The notes beneath the pieces were generated by a model that was given only the letters and a program-made list of their open reading frames with translations, ran no database searches and was not told the origin of the DNA. DNA of 64,000 bases from Roseovarius arcticus. GTDB taxonomy: Bacteria > Pseudomonadota > Alphaproteobacteria > Rhodobacterales > Rhodobacteraceae. Of the stretch, positions 39,778-48,207 are shown piece by piece (position 1 is the first letter of the stretch; each line of letters opens with the position of its first letter). The stretch is from positions 2,108,001 to 2,172,000 of the forward strand of contig NZ_SZZN01000001.1 of NCBI RefSeq assembly GCF_006125015.1. The letters are read 5' to 3'. The position numbers and the translations under genes are program-made.

Positions 39778-39808
39778 TTGCATATTTCAAAAATTAAGCA
39801 AGTTAGCC

Positions 39809-41122
39809 TCAAAACCCGACGATCCGGTCCGGCAGCCATGTCGCCAGCGCCGGAAATATCACTAACAGTCCCAGCGTCAGGAGCTGCAAGCCTATGAAAG
39901 GCAGCACGCCGCGGCACATCTGGCCGTAAGTCATGTCCGGCGGCGCGATGGATTTGAGGTAAAAGATCGACGATGCCATTGGCGGTGTCAGATAGCCGGT
40001 CTGGATTACAATCAGAACCAGCACCGCAAACCAGACCGGATCAATGCCCGCTTCGCGGATGAATGGCGTAAATAGCGGCACACAGATCAGCACGTTCGCC
40101 GTCCAGTCCAGAACAAAGCCAAGAACAAAGACAACAGCGAGGAAGAACACAATCATTGCAGTCGGTCCCATTCCTGCGCCATCGACGACATCACGGATCA
40201 GGCGCGCGCCGCCATTTGCCGCGAATGCGCCCATAAACATCGTGCCCGCCGCGACGATCAGCAGGATCATCGCTGAGATCCGAACCGTAATTGTCAGCGA
40301 TTCGTGCAGCACGGCAAGGCTGAACCGCCCGTTCGCGATGCAGAGAAGCAACGCCCCTGCCGCGCCCACTGCCGCCGCCTCGGTCGGCGAGGCGATACCA
40401 GCAAGGATCGAGCCGAGGACCGCGAGTATCAGGCCGAAAACGGGGATCAGGACAGTGGCCGTCGCGATCAATTTCTCGCGCAGGGGGATATCGTCAGGTT
40501 CGGGACCGTCCAGATGCGGCTCAACCGGGTTCAGGCGGCCCTGAAGGTAGATATATCCGAGGAACAGCACGACCATGACCATGGCGGGCAGCATCATGCC
40601 CGCCATCAGCTTGCCCACCGAAATCTGGGCAAGGGACGCGTACATCACCGCGATAACAGATGGCGGAATCATCGTGCCCAGCGATCCGCCAGCGCAGATC
40701 GTGCCAGCGATCAGGGAGTTGCCGTATCGCGCCCGCTGCATCGCAGGGATCGCCATCAGGCCGATCATCACCTCGACCGCGCCGACGACGCCGGCCGAGG
40801 CTGCAAATATCGCGCCCATCGCAATCGTCGCCAGCGCGAGGCCACCGGGCAGACGGCCCAGCCACATGTTCATAACATTGAACAGCCGCTCGGCTATTCC
40901 CGACCGCTCAAGCAACGCGCCCATAAGGATAAACATCGGAATGGCCGACAGGATGAAATTCGTCGAGGCTGAGTAGAACGATCCGTATAGCTGATTAAAC
41001 GCCACGTCGCCAAAGGCCATTAGCCCCGCGCCCACCGCCACGATGGTCAGCGAAAACGCGACCGGGATGCCCAGGAGGATCAGCGCGAAGAGCGCGGGAA
41101 ACATTAGTGCTGCGATTTCCAT
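39809..41122 (-). CDS. dctM: TRAP transporter large permease subunit (DctM)
   Basis: A 437-residue inner-membrane protein with about 12 membrane segments, the transport subunit of a tripartite ATP-independent periplasmic transporter. Family blocks include LLERSGIAERLF, CAGGSLGTMIPPS and PTEAAAVGAAGALLL. The ATG at 41122 follows the dctQ stop by 1 nt. It moves substrate delivered by DctP using a Na+ or H+ gradient. Confidence 0.95.
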   Translation of the reverse strand: MEIAALMFPALFALILLGIPVAFSLTIVAVGAGLMAFGDVAFNQLYGSFYSASTNFILSAIPMFILMGALLERSGIAERLFNVMNMWLGRLPGGLALATIAMGAIFAASAGVVGAVEVMIGLMAIPAMQRARYGNSLIAGTICAGGSLGTMIPPSVIAVMYASLAQISVGKLMAGMMLPAMVMVVLFLGYIYLQGRLNPVEPHLDGPEPDDIPLREKLIATATVLIPVFGLILAVLGSILAGIASPTEAAAVGAAGALLLCIANGRFSLAVLHESLTITVRISAMILLIVAAGTMFMGAFAANGGARLIRDVVDGAGMGPTAMIVFFLAVVFVLGFVLDWTANVLICVPLFTPFIREAGIDPVWFAVLVLIVIQTGYLTPPMASSIFYLKSIAPPDMTYGQMCRGVLPFIGLQLLTLGLLVIFPALATWLPDRIVGF

Positions 41123-41123
41123 A

Positions 41124-41645
41124 TCAGGTCTCGATCCTGAAGCTGTCATCGGCGGGCGGGTTCGTAAATGCTCGGATACCTGCCGCCGCCAGTTGCAGCG
41201 CCAGCGCAGCGAGGCCAATGGTCAGCGCTGTATAGAATGGCCACATAAGCGGCGCCCAAGGACTGACATGCTCAACCTCGCCGGTGTTAAAGGCGCGCAG
41301 GGTCCGCTCCCCCCCGATCCAAGCTAACCGGGCGAAAATCGGGCATAGAACGAACAAAAAGGCGATGCCATCTATCGTCCCGCGCACCCGTCGCGGCATT
41401 TTTGCGGACAGGAAGTCAATGCGCACATGTCCGTCGACGCGCAGCACCTGCGCAGCGCCCAGAACAAAGAGTATCCCGGTGCTCATGTAGGCGATATCGA
41501 ACGCCCAGAGGGTTGGCGCGCCAAAAGCATAGCGCGCCACCACTTCGTATAGCATGGAGGCGATCAAGATCAGGACCATCGCTTGCGCGAGATATCCCAA
41601 GGTGGCTGAAATTCCGTCGGCCACCGCCAGAAAGGTCCGCTTCAT
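41124..41645 (-). CDS. dctQ: TRAP transporter small permease subunit (DctQ)
   Basis: A 173-residue protein with four membrane segments, the partner of DctM. The segment IASMLYEVVARYAFGAPTLWAFDIAYMS matches the DctQ family pattern. ATG 41645 has GGGAG 5 nt upstream, which favours it over an ATG 12 nt further out. It sits between dctP and dctM. Confidence 0.92.
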   Translation of the reverse strand: MKRTFLAVADGISATLGYLAQAMVLILIASMLYEVVARYAFGAPTLWAFDIAYMSTGILFVLGAAQVLRVDGHVRIDFLSAKMPRRVRGTIDGIAFLFVLCPIFARLAWIGGERTLRAFNTGEVEHVSPWAPLMWPFYTALTIGLAALALQLAAAGIRAFTNPPADDSFRIET

Positions 41646-41661
41646 GATCGCTCCCATGCGC

Positions 41662-42723
41662 TTAGTTGCCGTTCCGGATCAGGTATCCACTTTGCGCCGT
41701 CCAGCGATCCTCGTAGGCGAGGTATTCGGCCAGCATTTCGGACATGCGCGGACGGCCCTCAGCCTTCTCGGCCTCGGCCTTCTTCTTGATCCAGTCGATA
41801 CCGGCTGCCTCAAGCTCGTCCTGGAACGCGGCGTCCAGCTCGATCACTTCGGCCTTGGAGGCGCGGAAAGTCTCCATCGCCTTCATGTCGCCATCGTAGA
41901 AATTCATCAGCGACTGCAGGGTCGTCAGCTCGGCGGCTGCCTCCAGCTTGGGCTTCAGCGCGTCGTCCAGCGCGTCCCACGTCTCCTGCTTGACCACGAC
42001 TTCCCACAGGAACGTCGGCTGATGAACACCGGGTGTGATGATGTAGGGCGCGGCCTCGTGAAAACCTTCGGGCAAGTTGGCCGATGGGGTGGCCCACTCG
42101 ATTGCGTCGACACCCTTACGCTCTAGCAGGGTATAAATCTCGCCAGGGGGGACGACCGTTGGAACGGCGCCGAAATAGTCCTTCATCACTTCGGCCCAAG
42201 GACCCGACGTGCGATATTTCAGACCCTTCAGGTCTTCGGCGGTGCGGATCGGCTTGTTGGCGTGTGCCATGATCTCGGACGCGCCGATGCCGACGATAAG
42301 CGACTTGAAGCCGTCCTCGCTGCGGATCTCCTGTAGCAGATCCTTGCCGCCGCCCTCGTAGATCCATGTGACATAAGCCTCGGGGCCCATGCCGCCGGGA
42401 AAGCCGGAAAAGATAGCATTGATCGGGTTCTGGTTGACCAGATAGCTGGGCGTGGAATGCCCGGCCTCGGTGATGCCATCGCGCACGCCGTCATAGACCT
42501 GCAAGGCCGGCACAAGGATGCCCGCACCAAATGGCTGGATTTCAACAGCGCCGTCGGTCAGCATCTCGGTGTTATCTGCAAAACGCTCGAGAAAGTTGAC
42601 GTAGAAGGGCGAGCCTTCGGGGACGGATGTGGGCACTCGCCAGGTGACGTCCTGCGCCATAGCGGTGCTTGCGGCCAGCGACAGCGCGCCGGCAATGGCC
42701 ACGGATTTAAGGGAAAGGGTCAA
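41662..42723 (-). CDS. dctP: TRAP transporter substrate-binding protein (DctP)
   Basis: A 353-residue periplasmic protein with signal peptide ending STAMAQ. The mature start VTWRVPTSVPEG and the YRTSGPWAEVMKDYFGAVPTVVPPGEIY block resemble the branch of TRAP binding proteins for keto acids and small carboxylates; Arg in the YRTSG block would bind the carboxylate. The start is TTG with GGAG 7 nt upstream. Substrate unknown; location in the hydroxyproline island suggests an imino acid or keto acid of that pathway. Confidence 0.92.
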   Translation of the reverse strand: MTLSLKSVAIAGALSLAASTAMAQDVTWRVPTSVPEGSPFYVNFLERFADNTEMLTDGAVEIQPFGAGILVPALQVYDGVRDGITEAGHSTPSYLVNQNPINAIFSGFPGGMGPEAYVTWIYEGGGKDLLQEIRSEDGFKSLIVGIGASEIMAHANKPIRTAEDLKGLKYRTSGPWAEVMKDYFGAVPTVVPPGEIYTLLERKGVDAIEWATPSANLPEGFHEAAPYIITPGVHQPTFLWEVVVKQETWDALDDALKPKLEAAAELTTLQSLMNFYDGDMKAMETFRASKAEVIELDAAFQDELEAAGIDWIKKKAEAEKAEGRPRMSEMLAEYLAYEDRWTAQSGYLIRNGN

Positions 42724-42803
42724 TGTATCACTCCTGTTGTTGAATCGCGCCGCGGTCAGGTTCGCCGCAGCTTGGGAATGAGACTACAAGACAGATGATA
42801 ATC

Positions 42804-42814
42804 GTGTCGACAAA
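42804..42814. promoter_or_regulatory. TGTCGACA-core operator candidate upstream of dctP
   Basis: GTGTCGACAAA, 81 nt before the dctP start, is the exact reverse complement of an 11-nt sequence at 46744-46754 upstream of the deaminase gene. The core TGTCGACA is palindromic. Likely a shared site for one regulator. Confidence 0.5.
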
Positions 42815-42901
42815 TAAAATACAAAAAATAAGAATGGTGATGAAGCATAAGATAGGCTGTTGTTACAAATTACATTTCAGCCAGATAGGCAAAGAGAAGA
42901 A

Positions 42902-42925
42902 CGGCGCGCAAAATGTTGCGCGCCG
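42902..42925 (-). terminator. hairpin terminator behind the semialdehyde dehydrogenase gene
   Basis: A perfect 10-bp stem CGGCGCGCAA / TTGCGCGCCG with loop AATG, 35 nt after the gene end on the minus strand; the downstream strand reads TTCTTCTCTTT, so the U tract is interrupted. Confidence 0.65.
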
Positions 42926-42959
42926 CCTTTACTAAGTAGAATCGATGCCTGTGAGGCGA

Positions 42960-44477
42960 TTAATCCTCAAGGCTTTCGGGCAGCAGCCCGGCCGGCATGT
43001 TCTGATAGCAGACCGGGCGAAGGAAGCGGCGGATCGACAAGGTGCCGACGCTGGTCGCGCCGAAATTGGTGCTGGCGGGGTATGGTCCGCCATGCACCAT
43101 CGTATCCGTTACCTCGACCCCGGTGGGAAAGCCGTTGACCAGCACGCGGCCGGCCTTACGCTCCAGCACTGGGCGCAGGGCGCGGGCGGCGTCCATGTCG
43201 TCGTCATCCATGTGCAGCGTCACTGTCAGCTGGCCCTCTAGCCCGCGTGCGATTTGCAGCGCCTCATCCTGAGACGCAGCGCGCACGACCAGCCCCAAGG
43301 GTCCAAACACCTCGTGATGCAGCTCGGGATTGGCCAGAAATGCCTGCGCCGTGGTCTGGTAGAGCGCCGGTGCGGCGGTGCGGCCCTCAGCCTCGGCCAC
43401 CTGAACAGGTTGCACGTCTTGCGCGCCAGCGACGCGGCTGCGCCCTTCGGCAAAGGCGCCCGCGATGCCATCGGTCAGCATGACCTGCGGCGCGACGCCC
43501 TCCAGCGCCTCGGCGGCGGCGGTGACGAAACGGTCTGCGGCGCCGCCATCGACGATTACAGCGATGCCCGGGTTGGTGCAGAACTGCCCCGCCCCCATCG
43601 TCAGCGATCCGGCCCAGCCTGCGCCCATCTCCTCGGCGCGCGCCTCTGCAGCCTCGGCCAATACGAACATCGGGTTAACCGACCCCAACTCACCAAAGAA
43701 CGGGATGGGTTCGGGGCGCTGCGCACACAGGTCAAAGAGCGCGCGGCCCCCACCAAGCGAGCCGGTGAAGCCGACGGCCTTGATCAGTGGGTGCTGAACG
43801 ATGGCCTGCCCGACCTTGCGATCGCCGCCTTGAATCAGCGAGAATACTCCGGCGGGCATGCCCGTGCGCGCGGCGGCGGCCTTGATCGCCTCGGCCACGA
43901 TTTCGCCAGTACCGGGGTGGGCTGAGTGGCCTTTGACCACAACAGGGCAGCCAGCGGCCAGCGCAGCCGCCGTGTCGCCGCCGGCAACCGAAAACGCCAG
44001 CGGGAAGTTGGACGCGCCAAAGACAGCAACTGGTCCGATGGGTCGCTGCATCATCACCAGATCGGGGCGCGGCGCGGGCGCACGATCCGGCATGGCGGCG
44101 TCATGGCGGCGGTCCAGATAAGCACCATCGCGAATGTGATTGGCAAAGAGGCGCATCTGGCCAGCGGTGCGCCCACGCTCACCTTCTAGCCGTCCTTCGG
44201 GCAGGCCGGTTTCCTGCGTACCGATCTCGGTGATGTCCGCACCGCGCGCCTCGATCTCTTCGGCTATGGCGTCAAGAAAATCGGCACGGGCGCCTCGGCT
44301 GGTAGCCGCATAGGCATCAAACGCATCCTCGGCGGCTTGCACAGCGCGGTCGACCAGTTCAGGCGCTCCGACAGAGTAGTCATGTGCAGGGCCATGCGCA
44401 GGCTCCGATTTGAAGGTGGAGGTGCCTGCAACCCACTCGCCAGCGATCAGGTGTTTTCCGTGCGGTGTGAAAGTCAT
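42960..44477 (-). CDS. 2-oxoglutarate semialdehyde dehydrogenase (aldehyde dehydrogenase family)
   Basis: A 505-residue NAD(P)-dependent aldehyde dehydrogenase. The catalytic Glu is in FFGELGSVNP and the catalytic Cys in GAGQFCTNPG; FTGSLGGGRAL is the nucleotide-binding turn. Length and these blocks match the hydroxyproline/sugar type of alpha-ketoglutaric semialdehyde dehydrogenase. It would make 2-oxoglutarate in the last step of 4-hydroxyproline breakdown. The start at 44477 is chosen since the upstream extension has Cys/Tyr-rich non-family residues. Divergent from the reductase gene across a palindrome. Confidence 0.92.
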   Translation of the reverse strand: MTFTPHGKHLIAGEWVAGTSTFKSEPAHGPAHDYSVGAPELVDRAVQAAEDAFDAYAATSRGARADFLDAIAEEIEARGADITEIGTQETGLPEGRLEGERGRTAGQMRLFANHIRDGAYLDRRHDAAMPDRAPAPRPDLVMMQRPIGPVAVFGASNFPLAFSVAGGDTAAALAAGCPVVVKGHSAHPGTGEIVAEAIKAAAARTGMPAGVFSLIQGGDRKVGQAIVQHPLIKAVGFTGSLGGGRALFDLCAQRPEPIPFFGELGSVNPMFVLAEAAEARAEEMGAGWAGSLTMGAGQFCTNPGIAVIVDGGAADRFVTAAAEALEGVAPQVMLTDGIAGAFAEGRSRVAGAQDVQPVQVAEAEGRTAAPALYQTTAQAFLANPELHHEVFGPLGLVVRAASQDEALQIARGLEGQLTVTLHMDDDDMDAARALRPVLERKAGRVLVNGFPTGVEVTDTMVHGGPYPASTNFGATSVGTLSIRRFLRPVCYQNMPAGLLPESLED

Positions 44478-44537
44478 ATCATGCTCCGTAAATCTGAATG
44501 GCGGGGCGGCATCCGCCCCCTTGAATTGATACCTATA

Positions 44538-44556
44538 TGCATACAGTGTGTATGCA
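44538..44556. promoter_or_regulatory. perfect palindrome TGCATACA-GTG-TGTATGCA, probable GntR operator
   Basis: A 19-bp perfect inverted repeat with 8-bp arms and a 3-bp spacer, centred between the divergent dehydrogenase (start 44477) and reductase (start 44590) genes. The half-site GCATACA also occurs at 47555-47561, upstream of the gntR gene itself. Form and place fit an FCD-class GntR operator controlling both genes. Confidence 0.7.
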
Positions 44557-44589
44557 AGAGCGCAACCACCACAAACCGGCGAGGCCCCC

Positions 44590-45621
44590 ATGACCGACAC
44601 CACGATGAGCTATACAGACCTGTCCGCGCGCGTGTCGCAAATCTTTCAGCGTGCGGGCCTTACTTCGCTGCAATCGGATGCGGTCGGCCGCACCATTGCA
44701 GCGGGCGAGCGGGACGCATGCAAATCCCACGGTATCTACCGCATTGACGGCTGCCTGCGCACAATGCAGGCCGGCAAGGTCACACTGGACGCCGTTCCGG
44801 AGTTAATGCCCGAGGACGGCGCAATCGTGCGCGTCGCAGCTAACGGCGGCTTCTCCAACGCAGCGTTCGAGCTGGGCGCGCCCGTGCTTGCCCAGCGCGC
44901 CAAAGATTTGGGCATCGCCGCGCTGGTCATCAACGATTGCACACATTTTGCCGCACTCTGGCCCGAAATCGAGGCGCTGGCCGCAAATGGCCTAGCCGCG
45001 ATGGCGATGTGTCCCAGCTATTCCAGCGTCGCCCCCGCTGGGGGCACGGAGGCGCTGATGGGCACCAACCCCTTTGCCTTTGGCTGGCCGCGTGAGGGGG
45101 CCGATCCCTATGTGTTCGACTTTGCCACCAGCGTCGCGGCACGCGGCGAAATTGAGCTTCACCGCCGCGCTGGGACCCCCCTGCCCGAAGGTTGGGCGAT
45201 GGATGCCTCGGGCGCGCCGACCACCGATCCGGCCGCCGCCCTTGATGGCGCGATGCTGCCCTTCGGCGGGCACAAGGGGTCAGCTATTGCCACGATGATC
45301 GAATTGCTGGCAGGCATCATGATAGGCGATTTAACCAGCCGCGAAGCGCTGGACAGGCTGGGCAGCTTTACCCTGCTCCCGGGGCATGGCGAATTGATCC
45401 TTGCCTTCGATCCTACGCGATTTGCGGCAGGCCGTGCTGGCGATCCGATGGCGCGGGCCGAGACGTTGTTTGCCGCTATTCTAGGCCAGGGCGCACGCCT
45501 GCCATCGCAGCGCCGGTTTGCCGCGCGCAAGGCCGCGATGGCCGATGGCATTACCCTCACCGCCGAGGAGATCGCCCGACTGGACCGTCTGCATGAAAAC
45601 GGCATGGACGCCGCTGTATGA
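44590..45621 (+). CDS. pyrroline-2-carboxylate reductase (Ldh/DpkA family)
   Basis: A 343-residue NAD(P)H oxidoreductase of the malate/lactate dehydrogenase-like (type 2) family. The SHGIYRIDGC segment and AGKV are typical of the DpkA branch that reduces pyrroline-2-carboxylate and piperideine-2-carboxylate to L-proline and L-pipecolate. GTNPFAFGWP and GGHKGSAIATMIELL are the cofactor and active-site blocks. It would complete 3-hydroxyproline use by converting the dehydratase product to proline. ATG 44590 is used; the upstream frame crosses the operator. Confidence 0.88.
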   Translation: MTDTTMSYTDLSARVSQIFQRAGLTSLQSDAVGRTIAAGERDACKSHGIYRIDGCLRTMQAGKVTLDAVPELMPEDGAIVRVAANGGFSNAAFELGAPVLAQRAKDLGIAALVINDCTHFAALWPEIEALAANGLAAMAMCPSYSSVAPAGGTEALMGTNPFAFGWPREGADPYVFDFATSVAARGEIELHRRAGTPLPEGWAMDASGAPTTDPAAALDGAMLPFGGHKGSAIATMIELLAGIMIGDLTSREALDRLGSFTLLPGHGELILAFDPTRFAAGRAGDPMARAETLFAAILGQGARLPSQRRFAARKAAMADGITLTAEEIARLDRLHENGMDAAV

Positions 45622-45631
45622 AATGAAAAAG

Positions 45632-45661
45632 GGCCCCTCCATCGCTGGAAGGGCCGTTTCA
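45632..45661. terminator. bidirectional terminator between convergent genes
   Basis: Stem GGCCCCTCCA / TGGAAGGGCC (one mismatch) with loop TCGC, an A-rich run on the left and a T-rich run on the right, so it can stop transcription from both the reductase and the deaminase genes. Confidence 0.75.
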
Positions 45662-45687
45662 TTTTAGGGCCTCGGCAGTTCGGGCGT

Positions 45688-46641
45688 TTACTTGCCCGCA
45701 ACGCTGGGCTGCTGGCTCCACTCAGCATACCATGTGCGGAACAGCTTGAGCTGTGCCTCGACATAGCCGCGCTGGCTGTCTGACAGGGCGTCATCATCGT
45801 TGAAGTGCAGCTTGTAGGCGTCATCGCCGTTCAGCACCATCATATGCTTGTAATACAGCACCAGATCGGGGCCCTCGTCGAAGGACGACAACACGCCCAT
45901 GGCCTCATCCAACTCGGCGGCATGCTTGCGCGCGGCGACATCGCCCTTGGCGGCGGCTTGGCTGAGGGCCACCAGATGCAGCACCTCGCGGGGCAGCACG
46001 TTACCAATGCCGGTGATCGCGCCCGCTGCGCCGCAATTGACAAAGCCGTGCACGACGTTTGTGTCAACGCCGATCATCAGCGTGACGTCATCGCCGCCAC
46101 TGGTGATGCTCTCTGCGGCATAGCGCAAATCGTCGGCGCCGCCGAATTCCTTGAACCCGACGAGGTTCTTATGCTCGGCCCGCAGCGCAAAGAAGAGATC
46201 CGCCTTGGTCGCAAAGCCGTAATAGGGGCTGTTATAGATGACCGACGGCAGATCGGGCGCAGCCGACAGGATTGCCTTGAAGTGGTTGCGCTGCGCGGTG
46301 GGCGAGATGCCCCGCGACAGAACGCGCGGGATAACCATGAGGCCGGCTGCGCCAACTTTTTGCGCGTGCGCCGCATGCTGGACCGCAATGGCCGTGTTGA
46401 CCGCGCCGGTGCCAACGACGACAGGCACGCCTGCCTCAACCAGCTTGGCCACGCCCTCCATCCGATGATCGTCCGTCAGCAAGGGCCAGTCGCCCATAGA
46501 GCCGCAATAGACCACGCCGCGCATGCCCAGATCAATCAACTCGCGCCCCTTGCGCACCAGCGCGTCGAAATCGGGGCTGCGGTCTGCCTTGCATGGCGTC
46601 ATCAGAGCGGGAATCGTACCCGAGAAAATGCTGGCGGTCAT
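45688..46641 (-). CDS. dihydrodipicolinate synthase family protein, probable pyrroline-4-hydroxy-2-carboxylate deaminase
   Basis: A 317-residue TIM-barrel lyase of the DapA family. The pattern GSMGDWPLL, the Tyr in SVIYNSPYYG and the Schiff-base Lys in LVGFKEFGG are present. In hydroxyproline clusters this family deaminates pyrroline-4-hydroxy-2-carboxylate to 2-oxoglutarate semialdehyde, which the aldehyde dehydrogenase would then oxidise. ATG 46641 has AAGGAG 7 nt upstream. A TGTCGACA-core palindrome lies about 100 nt upstream. Confidence 0.9.
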   Translation of the reverse strand: MTASIFSGTIPALMTPCKADRSPDFDALVRKGRELIDLGMRGVVYCGSMGDWPLLTDDHRMEGVAKLVEAGVPVVVGTGAVNTAIAVQHAAHAQKVGAAGLMVIPRVLSRGISPTAQRNHFKAILSAAPDLPSVIYNSPYYGFATKADLFFALRAEHKNLVGFKEFGGADDLRYAAESITSGGDDVTLMIGVDTNVVHGFVNCGAAGAITGIGNVLPREVLHLVALSQAAAKGDVAARKHAAELDEAMGVLSSFDEGPDLVLYYKHMMVLNGDDAYKLHFNDDDALSDSQRGYVEAQLKLFRTWYAEWSQQPSVAGK

Positions 46642-46742
46642 AGTCGTCTCCTTGTGAATCGGGGTGGGCCTGGACCCTGTCAGGCGCACGCCAGAGATCG
46701 GCGCGAGCGTTGGAATCGGCGCCAAGATATCACTTGTATATT

Positions 46743-46758
46743 ATTTGTCGACACAAAT
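46743..46758. promoter_or_regulatory. ATTTGT-CGAC-ACAAAT palindrome upstream of the deaminase gene
   Basis: Inverted half-sites ATTTGT/ACAAAT around CGAC, holding the 11-nt sequence TTTGTCGACAC that recurs, inverted, upstream of dctP (42804-42814). Confidence 0.5.
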
Positions 46759-46806
46759 TCCGCGCATGCAGCACCCCCGCCAATTAGCGCATCGCGTCGC
46801 AGGACG

Positions 46807-47511
46807 TTACAGGGCGATGTCTTTGCGCCGGTCGACCGCGATCATCGTGCGTATCTGTGTCGTGATTTGGTCCGCATGGGCCTTGGCCAGCCGGTCGCAG
46901 GTCTCTACATCGCTGGCCTCGATTGCGGCGATAATCTCGTCATGCTCGGTCACGTAGCGCATGGGCAACTGGTCGTCGAAGGACGAGTAATACAGCCGCA
47001 ACAGGCGCCGCCCTTCATCCAGCAGCCGCAAAAAAAGCCCCTCGTAATAGGGGTTGCGCCCGGCGGCGGCGATGGCGGCGTGAAACTCGCGGTTCGTGCC
47101 GATCATGCCCAGCGCGTCCTGCGCTGCGACAGCCTGCGCAAATTCGGACTGCCGCGCGCGGATCGCCACCAGATCGGCGTCTGTGTGATACTCAGCCGCA
47201 AGCCGGGTCGTGACGCGGTACATTAGCGTGATCGCGTCAAAAAACGTATGAAGATTGAGAAAATCAATGTTCGAAACCACTGTCGAGCGGTTTGGCAGCG
47301 TCGTCACCAGCCCCTCGCCCGCCAGCCGCACCAACGCTTCGCGAATGGGGGTACGCGACATCGACAGCCGCTCAGATAGCTGCACCTCATCAATAGGGCT
47401 GCCCGGTGCAAGCGTCAGATTGAGGATCTCGTCGCGCAGCACTCCATAGATGAACTGAACGCCCGACCCCCGCTTACGCTCGGTCGGTTTGCGGGGTGTT
47501 ATAGCGACCAT
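46807..47511 (-). CDS. GntR family transcriptional regulator (FCD domain)
   Basis: A 234-residue regulator. The N-terminal winged helix has DEVQLSERLSMSRTPIREALVRLAGEGLV, and the C-terminal all-helical FCD domain (from about residue 85) has the metal-binding His pattern (NREFHAAI, TEHDEIIAAI). Such proteins bind palindromes and respond to carboxylic or amino acids. ATG 47511 has AGGAGG upstream. It lies upstream of the deaminase gene on the same strand and is the only regulator in the hydroxyproline island. Confidence 0.93.
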   Translation of the reverse strand: MVAITPRKPTERKRGSGVQFIYGVLRDEILNLTLAPGSPIDEVQLSERLSMSRTPIREALVRLAGEGLVTTLPNRSTVVSNIDFLNLHTFFDAITLMYRVTTRLAAEYHTDADLVAIRARQSEFAQAVAAQDALGMIGTNREFHAAIAAAGRNPYYEGLFLRLLDEGRRLLRLYYSSFDDQLPMRYVTEHDEIIAAIEASDVETCDRLAKAHADQITTQIRTMIAVDRRKDIAL

Positions 47512-47586
47512 GACGCCTCCTGTTATCAATCCGCAAAATACAGCCCGCAGGCGAGCATACAAGCGCTAAGACAGTTCTGCCTAGCC

Positions 47587-48192
47587 TCACGTCGCCCAGC
47601 GCGCCATTTCAGGCAGAAGGGTGTTTAGGATAGCCTGAAACGCCGCGACAACATCTGCCGGTTGATCGCTCGCTGCGGTCGCCTGATTGCGAAAGGCGCG
47701 CGTTCTAATCACGCTTTGATCGCGGTCGCGCAGAAGTGTCAGGCTAATATCGACACGCGCCGTGACGGGCCCGCCCGCTACATCCACTTCAAAATTGTCG
47801 ATGCGGGCCAGAAGGGCCAGATCAGGGACCGGGCCGCCCTCGCTGGGGCCGACATAGCCCATCCGGCCAGTCCCGGCGATGGAGCGTACCAGCAACGATT
47901 GCACCACCGTTGGCAGCTCATCAGCCCAGCGGGCGTCGGGCAGATAGGTAATCGCGGCGGCGCCGGGCCTCACCATGATCCTATCCGTTGCGATGCCCGC
48001 AGGCGCGCCGGGGCGCGCCACCAGCAAAGTCCTGCCCGACCCACCACCAGAGGCCACGGCGGGCGCTGGCGTCAGATCGTAGGTATCAATCGGTGTCGCG
48101 GCCTCATTGAGCGACGACAGCGCGCTGCACCCTCCGAGGGTTGCGGCAGCGCCAAGGATTGCCAGACGGCGCGTCAGAAGCAGGTGTTGCAT
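47587..48192 (-). CDS. ABC-type transport auxiliary lipoprotein
   Basis: A 201-residue lipoprotein with lipobox LGGCS near residue 22, followed by TYDLTPAP, which matches the PqiC/ABC_trans_aux family start. It ends the MCE transport operon and should sit at the outer membrane, linked to the MlaD-like protein encoded just upstream. ATG 48192 is preferred because GGAG is 6 nt upstream; an ATG 6 nt further out touches it. Confidence 0.85.
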   Translation of the reverse strand: MQHLLLTRRLAILGAAATLGGCSALSSLNEAATPIDTYDLTPAPAVASGGGSGRTLLVARPGAPAGIATDRIMVRPGAAAITYLPDARWADELPTVVQSLLVRSIAGTGRMGYVGPSEGGPVPDLALLARIDNFEVDVAGGPVTARVDISLTLLRDRDQSVIRTRAFRNQATAASDQPADVVAAFQAILNTLLPEMARWAT

Positions 48193-48207
48193 AATCATCT
48201 CCGATAT

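Noticed and set aside
45805..47226. 473-codon plus-strand frame opposite the deaminase and gntR genes
   Set aside because: It runs across two well-supported genes and their shared promoter and resembles no protein family.
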